Origin: Armadillidium nasatum
Taxonomy: Eukaryota; Arthropoda; Malacostraca; Isopoda; Armadillidiidae
Assembly (NCBI GenBank): GCA_009176605.1
Contig: SEYY01023527.1
Span: forward strand, 15,001-40,000
Length of the DNA: 25,000 bases
Reading direction: 5' to 3'
Below the pieces are notes generated by a model, which did no database searches, was not told the DNA's origin, and saw only the letters and a program-made list of their open reading frames with translations. Shown here piece after piece: positions 11,031 through 24,775 of this stretch; position 1 is the stretch's first letter, and each line of letters starts with the position of its first letter. Position numbers and translations under genes: made by a program.

Positions 11031-11530
11031 AGTAAAAAAAGGGAAAGTTGAGCAATCGGCATAAGAGTGAACAGAGTTAGAAATGTAGTTAAGAATGTGG
11101 TTAACCAAAAGTAAGAATTAAGTTGGAAATAGAACAGAACCTTGAGGAACACCACAACTGAGAAGAAAGGAGGAAGAGGTCGCTCATTTACAAGTGCCGA
11201 AATGGAATAATCTAAAAGAATACTAGATATGAGTAAGCAAAGAGGAGGAGGAAACCCAAAAGAAGATAGCTTAGAGAGCTGTGACACCTGACATACTCGG
11301 TCAAAAGTCTTGGATATGTGAAGCACTACCGCATTAGACTTCCCATAGTTTCTTAGGGCAGAAGATCATAAATCATTGAGATAGGAAAGTATGTCGCCAG
11401 TTGATCTAGAAAATCAAAAGCTATTCTGATCTGAGACTCAAGATGACCCAGGATCTCACAACAGGATCTCTTCAACCTACACCGTCAGTTTTCCCTATCA
11501 ATCTTTTCCAGTCTCAAAAGCGGGCCTTCT
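11031..11530 (-). mobile_element. Jockey-like retrotransposon fragment, second subfamily
   Basis: On the minus strand this encodes reverse transcriptase motifs in order. Near 11400 RSTGDILSYLNDL is followed after one stop codon by SSALRNYGKSNAVVLHISK. Then come ISKTFDRV near 11310 and KLSSFGFPPPLCLLISS near 11250. The tail corresponding to FINDFLTTFLTLFTLMP lies near 11080-11110. The order matches 8885-9250 of the main element, but residues such as RNYGKSNAVV and FGFPPPLC differ consistently, pointing to a related but distinct subfamily. It is cut off before the YADD box and carries at least one stop and small frame slips. It is in the opposite orientation to the other Jockey copies. Confidence 0.8.
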
Positions 11531-11699
11531 CAAAAAATAATATAAAAACTTCAGTTAGCTTGAGTACTATGTGAGAAAAGATGCTGTATTTATTTTTCTT
11601 CTCTGTTGTATCCCACTGGAGAACAAGAGCAAAGTTTTACAAAAATTGAATTTAGGAACTGAAAAAGATAAAAAGGAAAAAATTTAAAATATCAGTGTT

Positions 11700-13415
11700 C
11701 CACTGCTCATTTAAAGAGTTCATCTCAACTGTTTGGGTGGAAATCTACGAAACAACAGGGAGATGTCGTTACAGAATTGGTTGCTGTATCTAAGAGGAAC
11801 TCAAAAGAAATCAAAAATACTTTAAAAGGTTAGCAAACATTGTGTTATGCCTTCTGCGGCAAGAAATGCCTCTTACGGGTCATTCGGAAGGAGTTCAATC
11901 GGAAAACAAAGGAAACTTCGTGAAATCTGTGACTTGTTTACCAATAGTTATTTCAACTTAACAAGTAATTCAATTTTAAATGGAATATCGATATCACCGT
12001 TTATCTCATGTACGAATATTTTTTGAATGAAATAAAAAAAAAGAGTGGAATATTTTCAATTATTTGTGACGAAGCGCGATGTTATAAGGAAGAGCATCTG
12101 TCTATATATTTTCGCTACGTCATTGGATTAGATGTTGTAGAATGGTTTATGACTTTCAGAAATTATTCCAAAGAGTGATCAGCTAAGGAAATAGCTTCTT
12201 CAATTACTCATTTTTTAAAGCAACTTAATTTAAATGTCCCGCTAGTTGGTCAGTCTTATGATGGAGCCAGTGTGATGTCCTGAAAGAATTCTGGCGTTAA
12301 AAAAAAGAATTAACGATTTACATCCATACGCCGTGCATTTTCACTGCGTGGCACATAAAGTAAACTTGGCAATAGTCGATGCTTGTAAAAATGCAGAAAA
12401 GACCAAATATTTTTTTAATGTTTTGAAAGTCCTCTACAACCAACTACTTCAAGGTTTGCAGAATAAATTGCAGATAAAGCCTCAAGAACTAGTAGGGCTG
12501 TCCCAAATCAGATGGACTTGTAAGTACAAAGATTGTGTGCAGCTGTAAAAGGCTGTTTTAAAGTAATTTCGGAGGTTTTTTCCAAAGACTTACAGGATAA
12601 GAACAACAAAGAAGCCATTCGGGCCATAGGACTATGTTCCAGCATTTTCAAATTCAATTTGTAGTAAATTTGTTCATTTTAGAGGATGTGTTATGTGTCC
12701 TACACGTGGTGAGTCTGGGCTTGCAAGCAGAAAATTTAACTCTTAGGGGAGCGGGTAAGCTCGTTGTTGGATTTATCAACACTTTAGAAAGGAAACAAAC
12801 TGAAACTCAGTTTTCTGCTATTTGGGACTCTGATGTACAATTCGCAGAGGATCATGAAATTGAAGTTTGAGACCTCAAATATCTTTCAAAAGCAAAAGGG
12901 AACAAGCCAATATATTTTAGGATTTCTTACCAACAAATCAGCATTTCCCAGTAACATCGGTCACAACATTGTAAGTGGATGGAGATCTCTCTGTCCCAGT
13001 TCAAGTAAAAGAGTATTGGCAAGTGGTCTGCGATCTCATATTTTTGAATTCTGGATGTCGTCATTGGTCATCTTATAGAAACATTCAGAACGGAGAGTTT
13101 AAAAATGGACCATGGAGTTGATAAATTCATTGCATTAAACTTCGAAGAAAGTAAAGTATTTGTTAAACATTATGGTCCCTTGTTTTCTATCGATGGAAAC
13201 GTTTTAACAGCCGCATAAAGAAAATCGATGACCTCGTGCTCTGCTTAGAGATGATTCCCGCCCATAAGGCGAATAAAGAATGGCTCCGAACAAGAATGAC
13301 TCAGGAACACTTTGGCAACATGACAGTACTTCCTATCGAAAACTCTCTGGTGAAGAAGTGATGATGATATGTTAAAGTTATATCGCGAGAACCAACAAAG
13401 AAAATTCGTATTTAA
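11700..13415 (+). pseudogene. ZMYM1-like / hAT-type transposase pseudogene
   Basis: A decayed copy of the hAT-derived family often annotated as zinc finger MYM-type protein 1-like. Blocks in order: FKRLANIVLCLLRQEMPLTG near 11825 (DUF4371-type region); CDEARCYKEEHLSIYFRYV near 12066; VPLVGQSYDGASVMS near 12240, followed by a stop; HFHCVAHKVNLAIVDACK near 12340 (the conserved C-x-x-H stretch); SQIRWTCKYKDC near 12505; FVVNLFILEDVLCVLHVVSL near 12658; NLTLRGAGKLV near 12735; and MTVLPIENSLVKK near 13320, matching the hAT C-terminal dimerisation motif. The active form would cut and paste DNA or be a domesticated nuclear protein. Several frameshifts and stops (for example at 12282 and 12546) disable it. 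No terminal inverted repeats or 8-bp duplication could be identified, and no zinc finger is visible upstream. Confidence 0.85.
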
Positions 13416-13513
13416 AATAGCAGGCCGGCAAGTAATAGAAGTTTTTAATTTTCATTGATTTTTTATATTTAATTCTTAAACTACAGGCATACTCACAAAC
13501 ATGCACTCAAGCA

Positions 13514-13555
<42 letters not shown>

Positions 13556-13558
13556 CAC
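13514..13558. repeat. (CA)n microsatellite
   Basis: A CA run to about 13552 followed by ATGCACAT, merging directly into the (AT)n array to its right, so the locus is a compound microsatellite. Confidence 0.95.
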
Positions 13559-13567
13559 ATATATATA

Positions 13568-13642
<75 letters not shown>

Positions 13643-13650
13643 TATATATT
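13559..13650. repeat. (AT)n microsatellite, ~92 bp
   Basis: AT repeat with slips near 13571 and 13635, adjacent to (CA)n. Confidence 0.95.
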
Positions 13651-13939
13651 TCATCCCTGGGGCTAACCCCCCTCAAAAAAAAAAAAAAATTTCCAGATAT
13701 CTGCCTAGGGATACGCGGCGGTTGAAATGTTCAAGTCAATATAAATTTGAAAAATAGATAAAAGGGGAATGTTCCATGACCAAATACAGTATAAGAATGC
13801 AATAAGTTATAAATCTGAAATATGATATTATGGCAGTTTTACATGAAATTTCAAGAGAAATTAAGAGAAAAGGAGTAAAGTATTATGTTAACTTGTTAAC
13901 TTCTCACTCCTAACAGGCTTCCCTGAAATTTTTTTAAAA

Positions 13940-14224
<285 letters not shown>

Positions 14225-14247
14225 CTGAAGAGCAAAATTAATGCACC
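14225..14247. repeat. Left terminal inverted repeat of Tc1-like element
   Basis: CTGAAGAGCAAAATTAATGC followed by ACC. Pairs with 15511-15532 in inverse orientation. Confidence 0.85.
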
Positions 14248-14469
14248 ACTGGAACAAACCTCAATAGGAATTTACTGAAATATCCAAAACGCGTAGTAAC
14301 AATGTTAATATACAGCTCATTGTTATACATAATAGGGATAATGTGGTGCCCCACAATGGGAATCCCTGGAACCCTGGGACACCGTGGCATATAAATTGAG
14401 TGCGGTGCAAACCTGAAGGGTGTATGTGCCTGTCACATGTCCCTGGACATCAGTACCTCTTGTGGCCTC

Positions 14470-15310
14470 CCCTTGCACGTATGACAGCTAAACCCCGTTG
14501 ATGAATGCTGGAGGTGTGATCCTGGATGGTTTCCTGTAGCAGTTCCTCCCATAGGCTTTCAACCGTTTGTCGCAGGTCGTTAAGGCTGTGTGGCTAATGC
14601 TGTAACCGTCCCAGCTGCCTTTTCAGTGAGTTCCGCAGATGCTCGATGGGGTTTAGGTCGGAACTGTACGCGGGCCAGTCCAATGTTCAAATACCTATGT
14701 GTTGAGGTAATCACCAACACATATGGCTACGTGCGATATGGACCACTAATGATGATGCCTCCGATAAACCCTGGACCGTTCATCGGAATTGTGCAGATTG
14801 AATGGGAACTCGTTCGCAAATAAGATACTCCCTTAATCCTGGGGCTGCAAATGCAGATGATGTTGTGCGAAAGCGATCCTTGTTCTTCAGTGCCTCCTAG
14901 TGAGCAGGGATCCCTTTTACCGGTTTCTGCGGGTATTATCTATGTTCAGCGGTGATGTCGAATGGTGCTAGTGCTAATAACATTTTGATGAACAGCCTGC
15001 AGCTCGGCACGATGGCCATGTGGTGTTGCATGTCAATCGCAAGCTTGCATTAACCATATATATGTCTGTCCTTTAGGCCGTCGTTTCTCTTGGCCTACTT
15101 TTCCAAGGACGCCTGGTATAAACATGTGACAACTCGTAAGTCTGTAGGAGTCTTCTTGATGGTTGTATGAGAGATCCCGAACCGTTGGCACAGTTGGCGT
15201 TAGCCGTACCCTTCAGCTACTAGTGTTGTCATCGTCATACATTCGTCGCGTGTCAAACTCCGTCGTAACCTCTCCACATTACTTGCGCAAACGTTATAGG
15301 TTGAATACTC
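14470..15310 (-). pseudogene. Tc1-like transposase pseudogene
   Basis: Read from high to low coordinates. RRSLTRDECMTMTTLVAEGY (about 15265-15205) and RQLCQRFGISHTTI form the N-terminal helix-turn-helix, with a stop between them. LFIKMLLALAPFDITAEH lies near 14950. FPFNLHNSDERSRVYRRHHH (about 14805-14745) resembles the region after the first catalytic aspartate. DWPAYSSDLNPIEHLRNSL (about 14685-14630) is the conserved block containing the third acidic-residue region. The end is AVIRARGGHKRY near 14470. Only some 60-80 bases separate RRHHH from DWPAY, where the family usually has several dozen residues including the second catalytic aspartate, so that block is deleted. There are also several stops and frame slips. 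Such an enzyme would bind the inverted ends and move the element by cut and paste. Confidence 0.87.
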
Positions 15311-15510
15311 TCGCTTCCCGGCATACCCGTGACGTTACCTTTCCTGCCACGTCACTCGCAGAATTTGGCTGGTTTGCCCTTTTACCGTATTTCGTCGATA
15401 TTGATGCTAAACTGCATTATTTGGGTAAGTACGGGTATACACCTCCACATACAGGCACTCTCATTACCCTGCAATTTCGTCGGGACCTTCCATTTGATAA
15501 ATTGCAGATC

Positions 15511-16189
<679 letters not shown>

Positions 16190-17935
16190 ACAAGGTAATT
16201 CTCTCTGGCATGGTTGGATACATTCAATATTTTTCCCTTCGCTTAACTCTTCTTGTTCTCGTTTTATATTGTTTTTATTATAATTTTCAAACTTCAGAAG
16301 ATAATCGTAAAAAAACTAATCATTGAAACGTTATAAATTCATTTCTTCCACAAAATGCAAATTTCTTTCAGATTTCTCTTACTCATGCGTTTTTTGTTTT
16401 TTTTTGCACATAAAAATAAAATAAAAACAATAGTAACTCTAACATTGCTTCCTCCTTTTCTCAACTTTTGGTTCTCTGACAGCACGGCTGCCACTTTGAT
16501 TCCTGCTAAAGATGAATTCTTCGCTTAAAAGTTGCCTCTAATTCCACATTAGGCGATATTTTCCTTCTCCAACCATTCCAACTCATTTAAGCTAAATATT
16601 GTAATTTCTTGTAATGACGATACTTGTGCTCTCTCTGAGTTTAACACCAACATTGCAAATGATTATGACGGCATTGCTCCAGTGGTTCTCAAAATTTGTG
16701 CTTCTGAGCTTCCACCTTGCTTTGGTAAACTATTTCATCTCAGTCTTTTAACTTTGACTTTCTATTCGTGCTTCAGACAGTAAAGAAAAGAGAAAACCCC
16801 TTTCAATCTTCTAACTATCATTTTATTAACAAGATTTGGAAACATCCCAATTCTTTTAATTTTATATCTAATGGGCAGTATAACTTTAATAAGAAACGTT
16901 TCACTGGTGATCTTCCTTCTCTTCTCTCTCACTCATGGTTATGTGCTTTTCGGTATTTCGGAGATATTTTTGCTGTGGCGCTAGACATATCGAAAACCTT
17001 TGACAGAATCTGGAACAAAGCTTTGATTTTTACATTTCCCTCTTTCGGCATCTATCCTTCATTTTGATTTTCTTTCCGGTCGCTCTATAGCAGCTGCTGT
17101 GTAATGTCACCGTTTATCCTTTAAATCTATCAATAATGGTGTTCCACAGGAATCAGTCCAATTACCAACTCTTTTTCTGCTTTTCATTAATGCCCTTATC
17201 TCTACTCCATCCTCTATTCACTTCTATGTTGATGACTCTACCCTTCATTACTCTTTTCAGTTTCAAAGACGCCCTTCTAATCGGAGTTAATTAACTACCT
17301 TCTGATTTTTCTCGTATTTCTAATTGGAGCAAAGAAAACACGGTCGTTTTCAGTCTCAAAAATTCAGTTCCTCCATCTCTCTACTAAACACAACCTTCCA
17401 CACAATCACATCTTCGAAAACACAAAAATCAAATTTTCATCTGTCTTTTATACTCTTGGTGTAATCCTATTCGTGTGATCTTTCTTGAAAATATCACATT
17501 ACTTCTCTATCTAAACAAACTTCTATAATGTTGGATATTCTGAGGTGCTTTCGTAATTTCTTTAAGACATCTCAGTAGTTTACTGTTTAAAGAGGTGTTG
17601 TTCACCTTTATATGTAGTAAGGCTCAGACATCTGAGAAGGCTCCACTCATACAACTCTCCATGAAAAGCTGGAGTCTAGGGCTTTTTGCCTTATTAACTC
17701 CTTAGCTCTCACTGATTCTCTCCAGTCTCTTTCTTCCGTTAAATTGTTACGTAACTCCCACTTTGCTGTTGCTGTTACAACGGACATTGCTTTCTGAACT
17801 CTTTGACAAATACCACTTCCATTCCAGTGAGTAGGGTCCCTGTGATATGCATTTCTACACAGTCCCATCCTTTAAATCTTAGATTTACTTTAGTGGTAAA
17901 ATTTGGAATACAATCTATTTATCTGTTTTCCCAAA
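16190..17935 (+). mobile_element. Old, heavily decayed Jockey-like retrotransposon copy
   Basis: Collinear with about 8070-10020 of the main element but with many small indels and stops. Landmarks: TTCTCTCTGGCATGG near 16199 (homologue of 8079); TGGTTCTCAAAATTTGTGCT near 16683 (8628); TGGACATATCGAAA-type at 16983 (8987), encoding ALDISKTFDRIW; GGTGTTCCACAGGAATC near 17140 (9159); TATGTTGATGACTC at 17225, giving YVDD instead of YADD; and TGGTAAAATTTGGAATAC near 17895 (9990). It lacks the final ~150 bases including the terminal hairpin and A tail. Divergence is clearly greater than in the 3378-4203 copy, so it is probably an older insertion. Confidence 0.9.
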
Positions 17936-18168
<233 letters not shown>

Positions 18169-18257
18169 ATGGAGTAAGGTGGAGATGAGAAGTTGTGTTT
18201 GGGTGCCACTTCCTCCAGTCATCTCTTAGGCCAGCTTAAGTTTTAACATTTTGCTTC

Positions 18258-18384
<127 letters not shown>

Positions 18385-18464
18385 ATAGGTTGCACTATCG
18401 ACTGGAAGAATTCGGGGACGTTAGTCAAGGTGTATGTGTATGTATGGCTTACCCGAGGAACACA

Positions 18465-18565
18465 CGCTCTTTCCTGAGTCCTTAATGAAGGGAATTTGAA
18501 AGGAATTCGCCCTCAAGTTCTTTTCTGAGTCCTCTTTGACTGGTTTTTGAAAGGAATTTCAAAGA
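18465..18565. repeat. ~51-bp imperfect tandem duplication
   Basis: CTCTTTCCTGAGTCC (18467) with GAATTTGAAAGGAATTC (18491) recurs as TTCTTTTCTGAGTCC (18518) with GTTTTTGAAAGGAATTTC (18543). Two units of about 51 bases. It lies just upstream of the repeat at 18686. Confidence 0.7.
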
Positions 18566-18685
18566 AACGATTTACCTGAAATTCAAACCAGAGCCACTGC
18601 AATATCCGGATCCGTCTTTAGCTTTTTTTCCTGATGTAAGAACACCAGACTTTTTTTCCAGGCTCCTGGTTGATTCCTGTAAGGA

Positions 18686-18990
18686 TTTTCGGAACTCGGA
18701 GGTTACTAAAGAGGGGGAACAGAATCCCAATCATAGAATGGTTTCGGATCTCTGAGGTTCCTCAAGAGGGGCGTTGCGGGGCTCCCCCCTTCGTAGAAGG
18801 GTTTCGGAACTGGGAGGTTCCTCAAGAGAGGCGCGGTAATGAAACCCCTCACCCCAAATTCATCACACCTCTCCCCCCTTCCCGTTTTAAGGGACTAGAT
18901 GCGTAGCCACAGCATCCTTATTTATTCAAAAGGTATTCATCTCAGTCGTTTTGGATTTCTGAAAACATGATTTTCATCTCCATAGATTTT
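18686..18990 (+). repeat. Dispersed repeat family (copy in + orientation) with 55-60 bp internal tandem
   Basis: Three tandem units start at about 18686, 18741 and 18801. Each has TTTCGGAxCTxxGAGGTTCC(A/T)-type sequence followed by CAAGAGGGGCG or a variant. The unique part then reads CCCTCACCCCAAATTC, CTTCCCGTTTTAAGGGACTA, GCGTAGCCACAGCATCC and CAGTCGTTTTGGATTTCTGA, ending in CATGATTTTCATCTCCATAG and ATTTTCTCTC. The stretch from 18801 onward matches the reverse complement of 23693-23879 closely. The last part carries the same words as the 5040-5375 and 7130-7206 repeats. Any open frame here is a consequence of the tandem units. Confidence 0.85.
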
Positions 18991-19014
18991 CTCTCATGTA
19001 CTCTTTACATTGAT

Positions 19015-20780
19015 TTTCGTAAAAAAAACAAAACAAAAAAAACAAAAAACAAATTGCACTACTTTATATTAATATTCAACATAAACTAATAATAATTTAA
19101 CTTCATCCTCCATATTAAAATTAAATTTATCACATAGGTATAGTCAAAGATGTACCGACATCTCTCAAACAAACAATTTACAGAACTTGACATGAATTTC
19201 ATACCTTAATCCCTCCAGCATATAACTTTATCTCTATATACTACCTGACATTTAGCATTTCGACATGGTCAGACACATGTCATTATCTCTCTAACATGCA
19301 ATTTATAGAATCTTACATATATTTCTTGTCTAAATCTTTCAACGTGTATCTTGATCCGCCATAGCTCAAAAAACTCTTTATCATTAAGACATGATCAAAG
19401 ACATGCCTATTTCCCTCTAATAGATCATTTATGGAGAATTTATATGCATTTCAGATCCCATGTCTTATTAATATATACTGTAAATTTTTGTATTTAACCT
19501 AACTTTTGTATTTAATGCATGAACAAAGTCATGCTCATATCTATCTGGTATGAAAGTTTTAGAACTTTTCATTCATTATCCACCTAAAAACTATTAAACA
19601 TTTAATTTGATTCTCCACGGTTAATTTAACAATTTAACTTTATCACTAGGCATGAACAAAGTCAAGCCAACACCTATCTAGCATACAAATTACAGGTCTT
19701 TACAATAATATTAAACATAAACTCGTAAACATTAAACTTAATTCTCTATATTCAACTTAAATTTTTCGCAAAGATATGATTAAAGGTATACTATAGCTCC
19801 CTAACACACAATTTATAGAACTTGACATACAATTCATACCCTAATTCATCCAACATTTAACTTAATCTTCATTTACCAACTGACTTTTATCATATCAACA
19901 TGATCAAACATAAGTCATCATCTCTCTAACATGCAATTTTTAGATCTTACATACATTTCTTATCTAAATCCTTCAAAATATATCTTATTTCACCATAGCT
20001 CACTAAACGTTTTAACATTAAAACACGATCAAAGACGTACTAATATCTCTCCAACACACAATTTATAGATATTGACATACATTTCATACCCAAATACTCC
20101 CAACATATGGCTTAATCTCCATATAATTTAATACTTTGACATGATCAAACACATTTCATTATCTATCTAACATAGAATTTATAAAGCCTTACATACATTT
20201 CTTATCTAATCAATATCAAAGCATAGCTCACTAAACTTTTTATCATTAAGACATCATTAAACACTTGCCTATTTCCCTCTAACACATCCTTTATTGAAAC
20301 TTTATATACATTTCACACTCTTCGCCTCATCAATATATAGCTTAAATCTCTCTATTTAACCTAGTTTTATCACTAAGGCATGATGAAAGACAAACATACA
20401 TCCCTCTAACTCATACATTTCTAACCCCAAATTCTTATTCTTATAAAATTTATCTATGTTTTTTTCTAAATTTAACAAAAACCGAAAGCAAACCGAAATT
20501 TCTGAATAATTTTCAGAAACTTTACTTGCATTTTCGTCTCACGTTGTTAAACATGTTCCTTAATCCTCCTCACATCCTCTAATTTAAACCCTTTAATATT
20601 AAATTTAACGCCGTAATCCCTCTAACACATAATTTGTATAACCTTGTATACATTTATATAATATGATTTTCAAACATACCTTAATGCATCATTCATTTTC
20701 TAACTTCTTACGTATGAACAAATGGAAATCCTAATTTCTCTAACGCATTTTATAAGGAACTAACTGCTTATACACAACTT
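19015..20780. repeat. ~125-bp satellite with apparent higher-order organisation
   Basis: After an A-rich lead (19020-19052), the anchor word CATGATCAAAGA and variants recurs at about 19138, 19264, 19390, 19519, 19651, 19775, 19899, 20024, 20140, 20252 and 20379. The spacing is 112-132 bases. A second word set (CTCTAACACACAATTTATAG, then ACATACATTTC) lies about 20 bases after each anchor. Monomers fall into types by shared private words. One type (19138, 19775, 20024) has ACTTGACAT and ACTTAATCTCC. A second (19264, 19899, 20140) has TTACATACATTTCTTATCTA and CATAGCTCA. A third (19390, 20252) has GCCTATTTCCCTCTAA. A fourth (19519) and a fifth (19651, partly also 19066-19137) complete the order, giving E-A-B-C-D-E-A-B-A-B-C-D. 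More degenerate monomers continue around 20594 and 20713. No coding potential. Confidence 0.85.
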
Positions 20781-21169
20781 GTCATTAACACTGAACATTG
20801 ATGTGTTCATCAAGGTGTATACCTCTTTTTTCTTCATCCTTCATAATCCTAACACAAATAATAAATTAATTTTTCTATCTGAAGTCTAACTTACATATGC
20901 ATATTTTTATTATTCATGCATATCAAACTATTTTCAAACTTTCAGACATGATACTCTGAATGTTTAGACTGATTTTTAATTGAGATAGTTGTTATTTTGC
21001 TAGACACAGAAATTAAGGAAGTGTAAGGAGATTATATACCTAAGATAAATTATCGTAATTACATTTCTTCCAACATTACTTTTCATAATATGCTAATTGT
21101 ATTTCTTCAAATACCTGTATTACACATTAACGTAAGCAAAGAACACATATTTAAAGGAAGGCTTCAACT
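20781..21169. other. AT-rich non-coding spacer between two satellites
   Basis: No repeat unit of either neighbouring satellite was clearly recognised. It includes a GATGTGTTCATCAAGGTGTA phrase near 20802 and otherwise plain AT-rich sequence. Confidence 0.4.
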
Positions 21170-22165
21170 GGATTTTCGTACTTTTTAGGGGTAAAATTTA
21201 TTAGTATGCTTTTTTTCATAAATTATATAGTAAAATCTATGTAATCAGTTTTTTAAAATTCCAAGTGGTTCCCGAGAAAAAGACTTTTATTAACACCAGT
21301 CGAATGACCTTGAAAAACAGTGCATTACTCATGTCCACCAAAAAATCTTTTTTTTATAGATCTATAATTATTTTTCCGTATTCTTATAGAAAATTTTCTG
21401 CTGAATCTAAATATGTAATTAGTTTTACATATTTCCAAATGGTTACCGAGATATGATCACTCAAATAATCTCAAATGGGGACCCCCCCCCCCAATGAAAA
21501 GATCACACCTTTTGGGGGGAAATATTTTTATTTTTTTTTTCATCAATTTTATAGTAAAATCTATGCTGATTCCAAATCTGTTTGCAGTTTTTATAGTTCC
21601 GAACGGTTTCTGAGAAAAAGACTTTTCAAGTGACACCTGTCAATGATCTTCAAATTGTCGGCAAATCACACTCAAAGGAAAAAAATTTTTTATTATTTTT
21701 TAAAATTTTATTGCCACAGTTTTATAGAAAATAATACGCAGAGTCCAGATGTGTAATTAGTTTTCCATAATTCCAAATAGTTACCGAGATATATCCACTC
21801 AAAAAATCTCAAAGTGGGACCCTCTGAAGTAAGGACACTAACTTTTGGGGGTAAATTTTTTTTATTTTTTTCATCAGTTCTTTAGTAAAATATATGTTGA
21901 TTCCAAGTCTGTAATTAGTTTTTCCTAATTCCAAGCAGTTTCTGAGAAAAATACTTTTCAAATGGCACTTGCCGAATGACCTTGAGTTTGGCGATATACG
22001 GCAAGTTGTAAAAATAATTTTTTTAATAAATTTAAAAAAAAAAAAAAAAAAAGTTTTTTTTTTTGTATATTTTTATAGGAAATAATAATCAGATTCCAAA
22101 TATGGAATTAGTTTTTCATAACTCCAATTGGTTCCTGAGATATGACCATTCAAACGTTGAATGTA
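21170..22165. repeat. ~335-bp dimeric satellite, three dimers
   Basis: One half-unit ends with GAGAAAAAGACTTTT and then a GTCGAATGACCTT-like word, at 21274, 21612 and 21944 (spacing 338 and 332). The other half ends with GAGATATGATCACTCAAA and ATCTCAAATGGGGACCC or variants, at 21448, 21786 and 22137 (spacing 338 and 351). Half-unit distances are 158-193 bases. Both halves share a preceding block of the form TTTTATAGTAAAAT or TTTTATAGAAAAT, then GATTCCAAATxTGTAATTAG and ATTCCAAxTGGTT, so an ancestral ~165-bp monomer appears to have doubled and then been amplified as a pair. Runs of T, A and C (C10 near 21483) vary between copies. Confidence 0.88.
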
Positions 22166-22631
22166 CTTTATAAATAACATTATGAGTCTTACGTTTATGC
22201 GATTTTCTCAAAATAGCACTTTTCAGAGATAAAAATATGCCAAAAAAAAAAATGAAGACAACGATCATTTTCAATCTCTTTTTTATTGAATTAGAGACAG
22301 TTAGAGGAAAATAAATTCATCTATCTGATCCAAAAAAAAATTTGCGGATCACAATTTAATATTCATTTGAAGTTAAAAAATTTTTAAAAAAATTAAAATT
22401 TAACAGTTTCAGAAGAATTTGGGCAGGATTTAAACCATCTAAGCCATCACCATCTATTATAAAATCATGCGTTCATTTGATTCCTACATATTTTTCTAAA
22501 TCTTTAAAAGAAAAAAGATAAGAAAACATAAAATATTTTATATTTTATTAAGGGTTTAGTGAAAATGATTAAAGAGGGGGGGGTTTGATCCCCTATAAAA
22601 AAAAAAACAAAGCCAAAAAAAAAAAATCTAT
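22166..22631. other. AT-rich non-coding sequence
   Basis: No gene or defined repeat. A-runs at about 22241, 22331 and 22600-22625, and a short G8 run near 22575. It runs into (AT)n. Confidence 0.45.
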
Positions 22632-24484
<1,853 letters not shown>

Positions 24485-24775
24485 TGTCTTTGTCTTCAAA
24501 CTCCAGAAACTCATCCAACTTATATTACATACAACTTATATTAATTTTGTTCAGTTATATATAATTCTGCAAAACATTTTTATTGCAACACTAAAAGCTT
24601 TTTTTTTTTTTTAACTGAATACAGTAATCTTCCAAGTTTTTATCCTTGCGTACTTTTTGATATTTTGCCAAAAAAAAAATGGCTATTTCAACTTTGATTG
24701 GTCTTTGCATCCTTTAATCTCTTAAGACGACATAACTGCCGTTTTCCTTCCAGAAAAGCTGAAAAATAAAAGAAA
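24485..24775 (+). mobile_element. Short Jockey-like retrotransposon relic
   Basis: Collinear with 8205-8455 of the main element. GTCTTCAAACTCCAGAAACT and CATCCAACTTATATT near 24495 match 8207-8240. TTTTGCCAAAAAAAAAATGG near 24663 matches 8352, and GACGACATAACTGCCGTTTT with CCTTCCAGAAAAGCTGA near 24726 matches 8410-8450. The intervening part is diverged and contains a small tandem (ACTTATATTA twice). It covers only the linker between endonuclease and reverse transcriptase, so it is a piece of a much older or partly deleted copy. Confidence 0.78.

Noticed and set aside
18670-18906. Plus-strand open frame with repeated EVPQE-type motif as a gene
   Set aside because: It is created by the 55-60 bp tandem units of a dispersed repeat, and the inverted copy does not preserve the frame.
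19015-22165. CRISPR array or phage-like repeat-spacer structure
   Set aside because: Units are contiguous tandem monomers of 110-350 bases without unique spacers, in a eukaryotic context.
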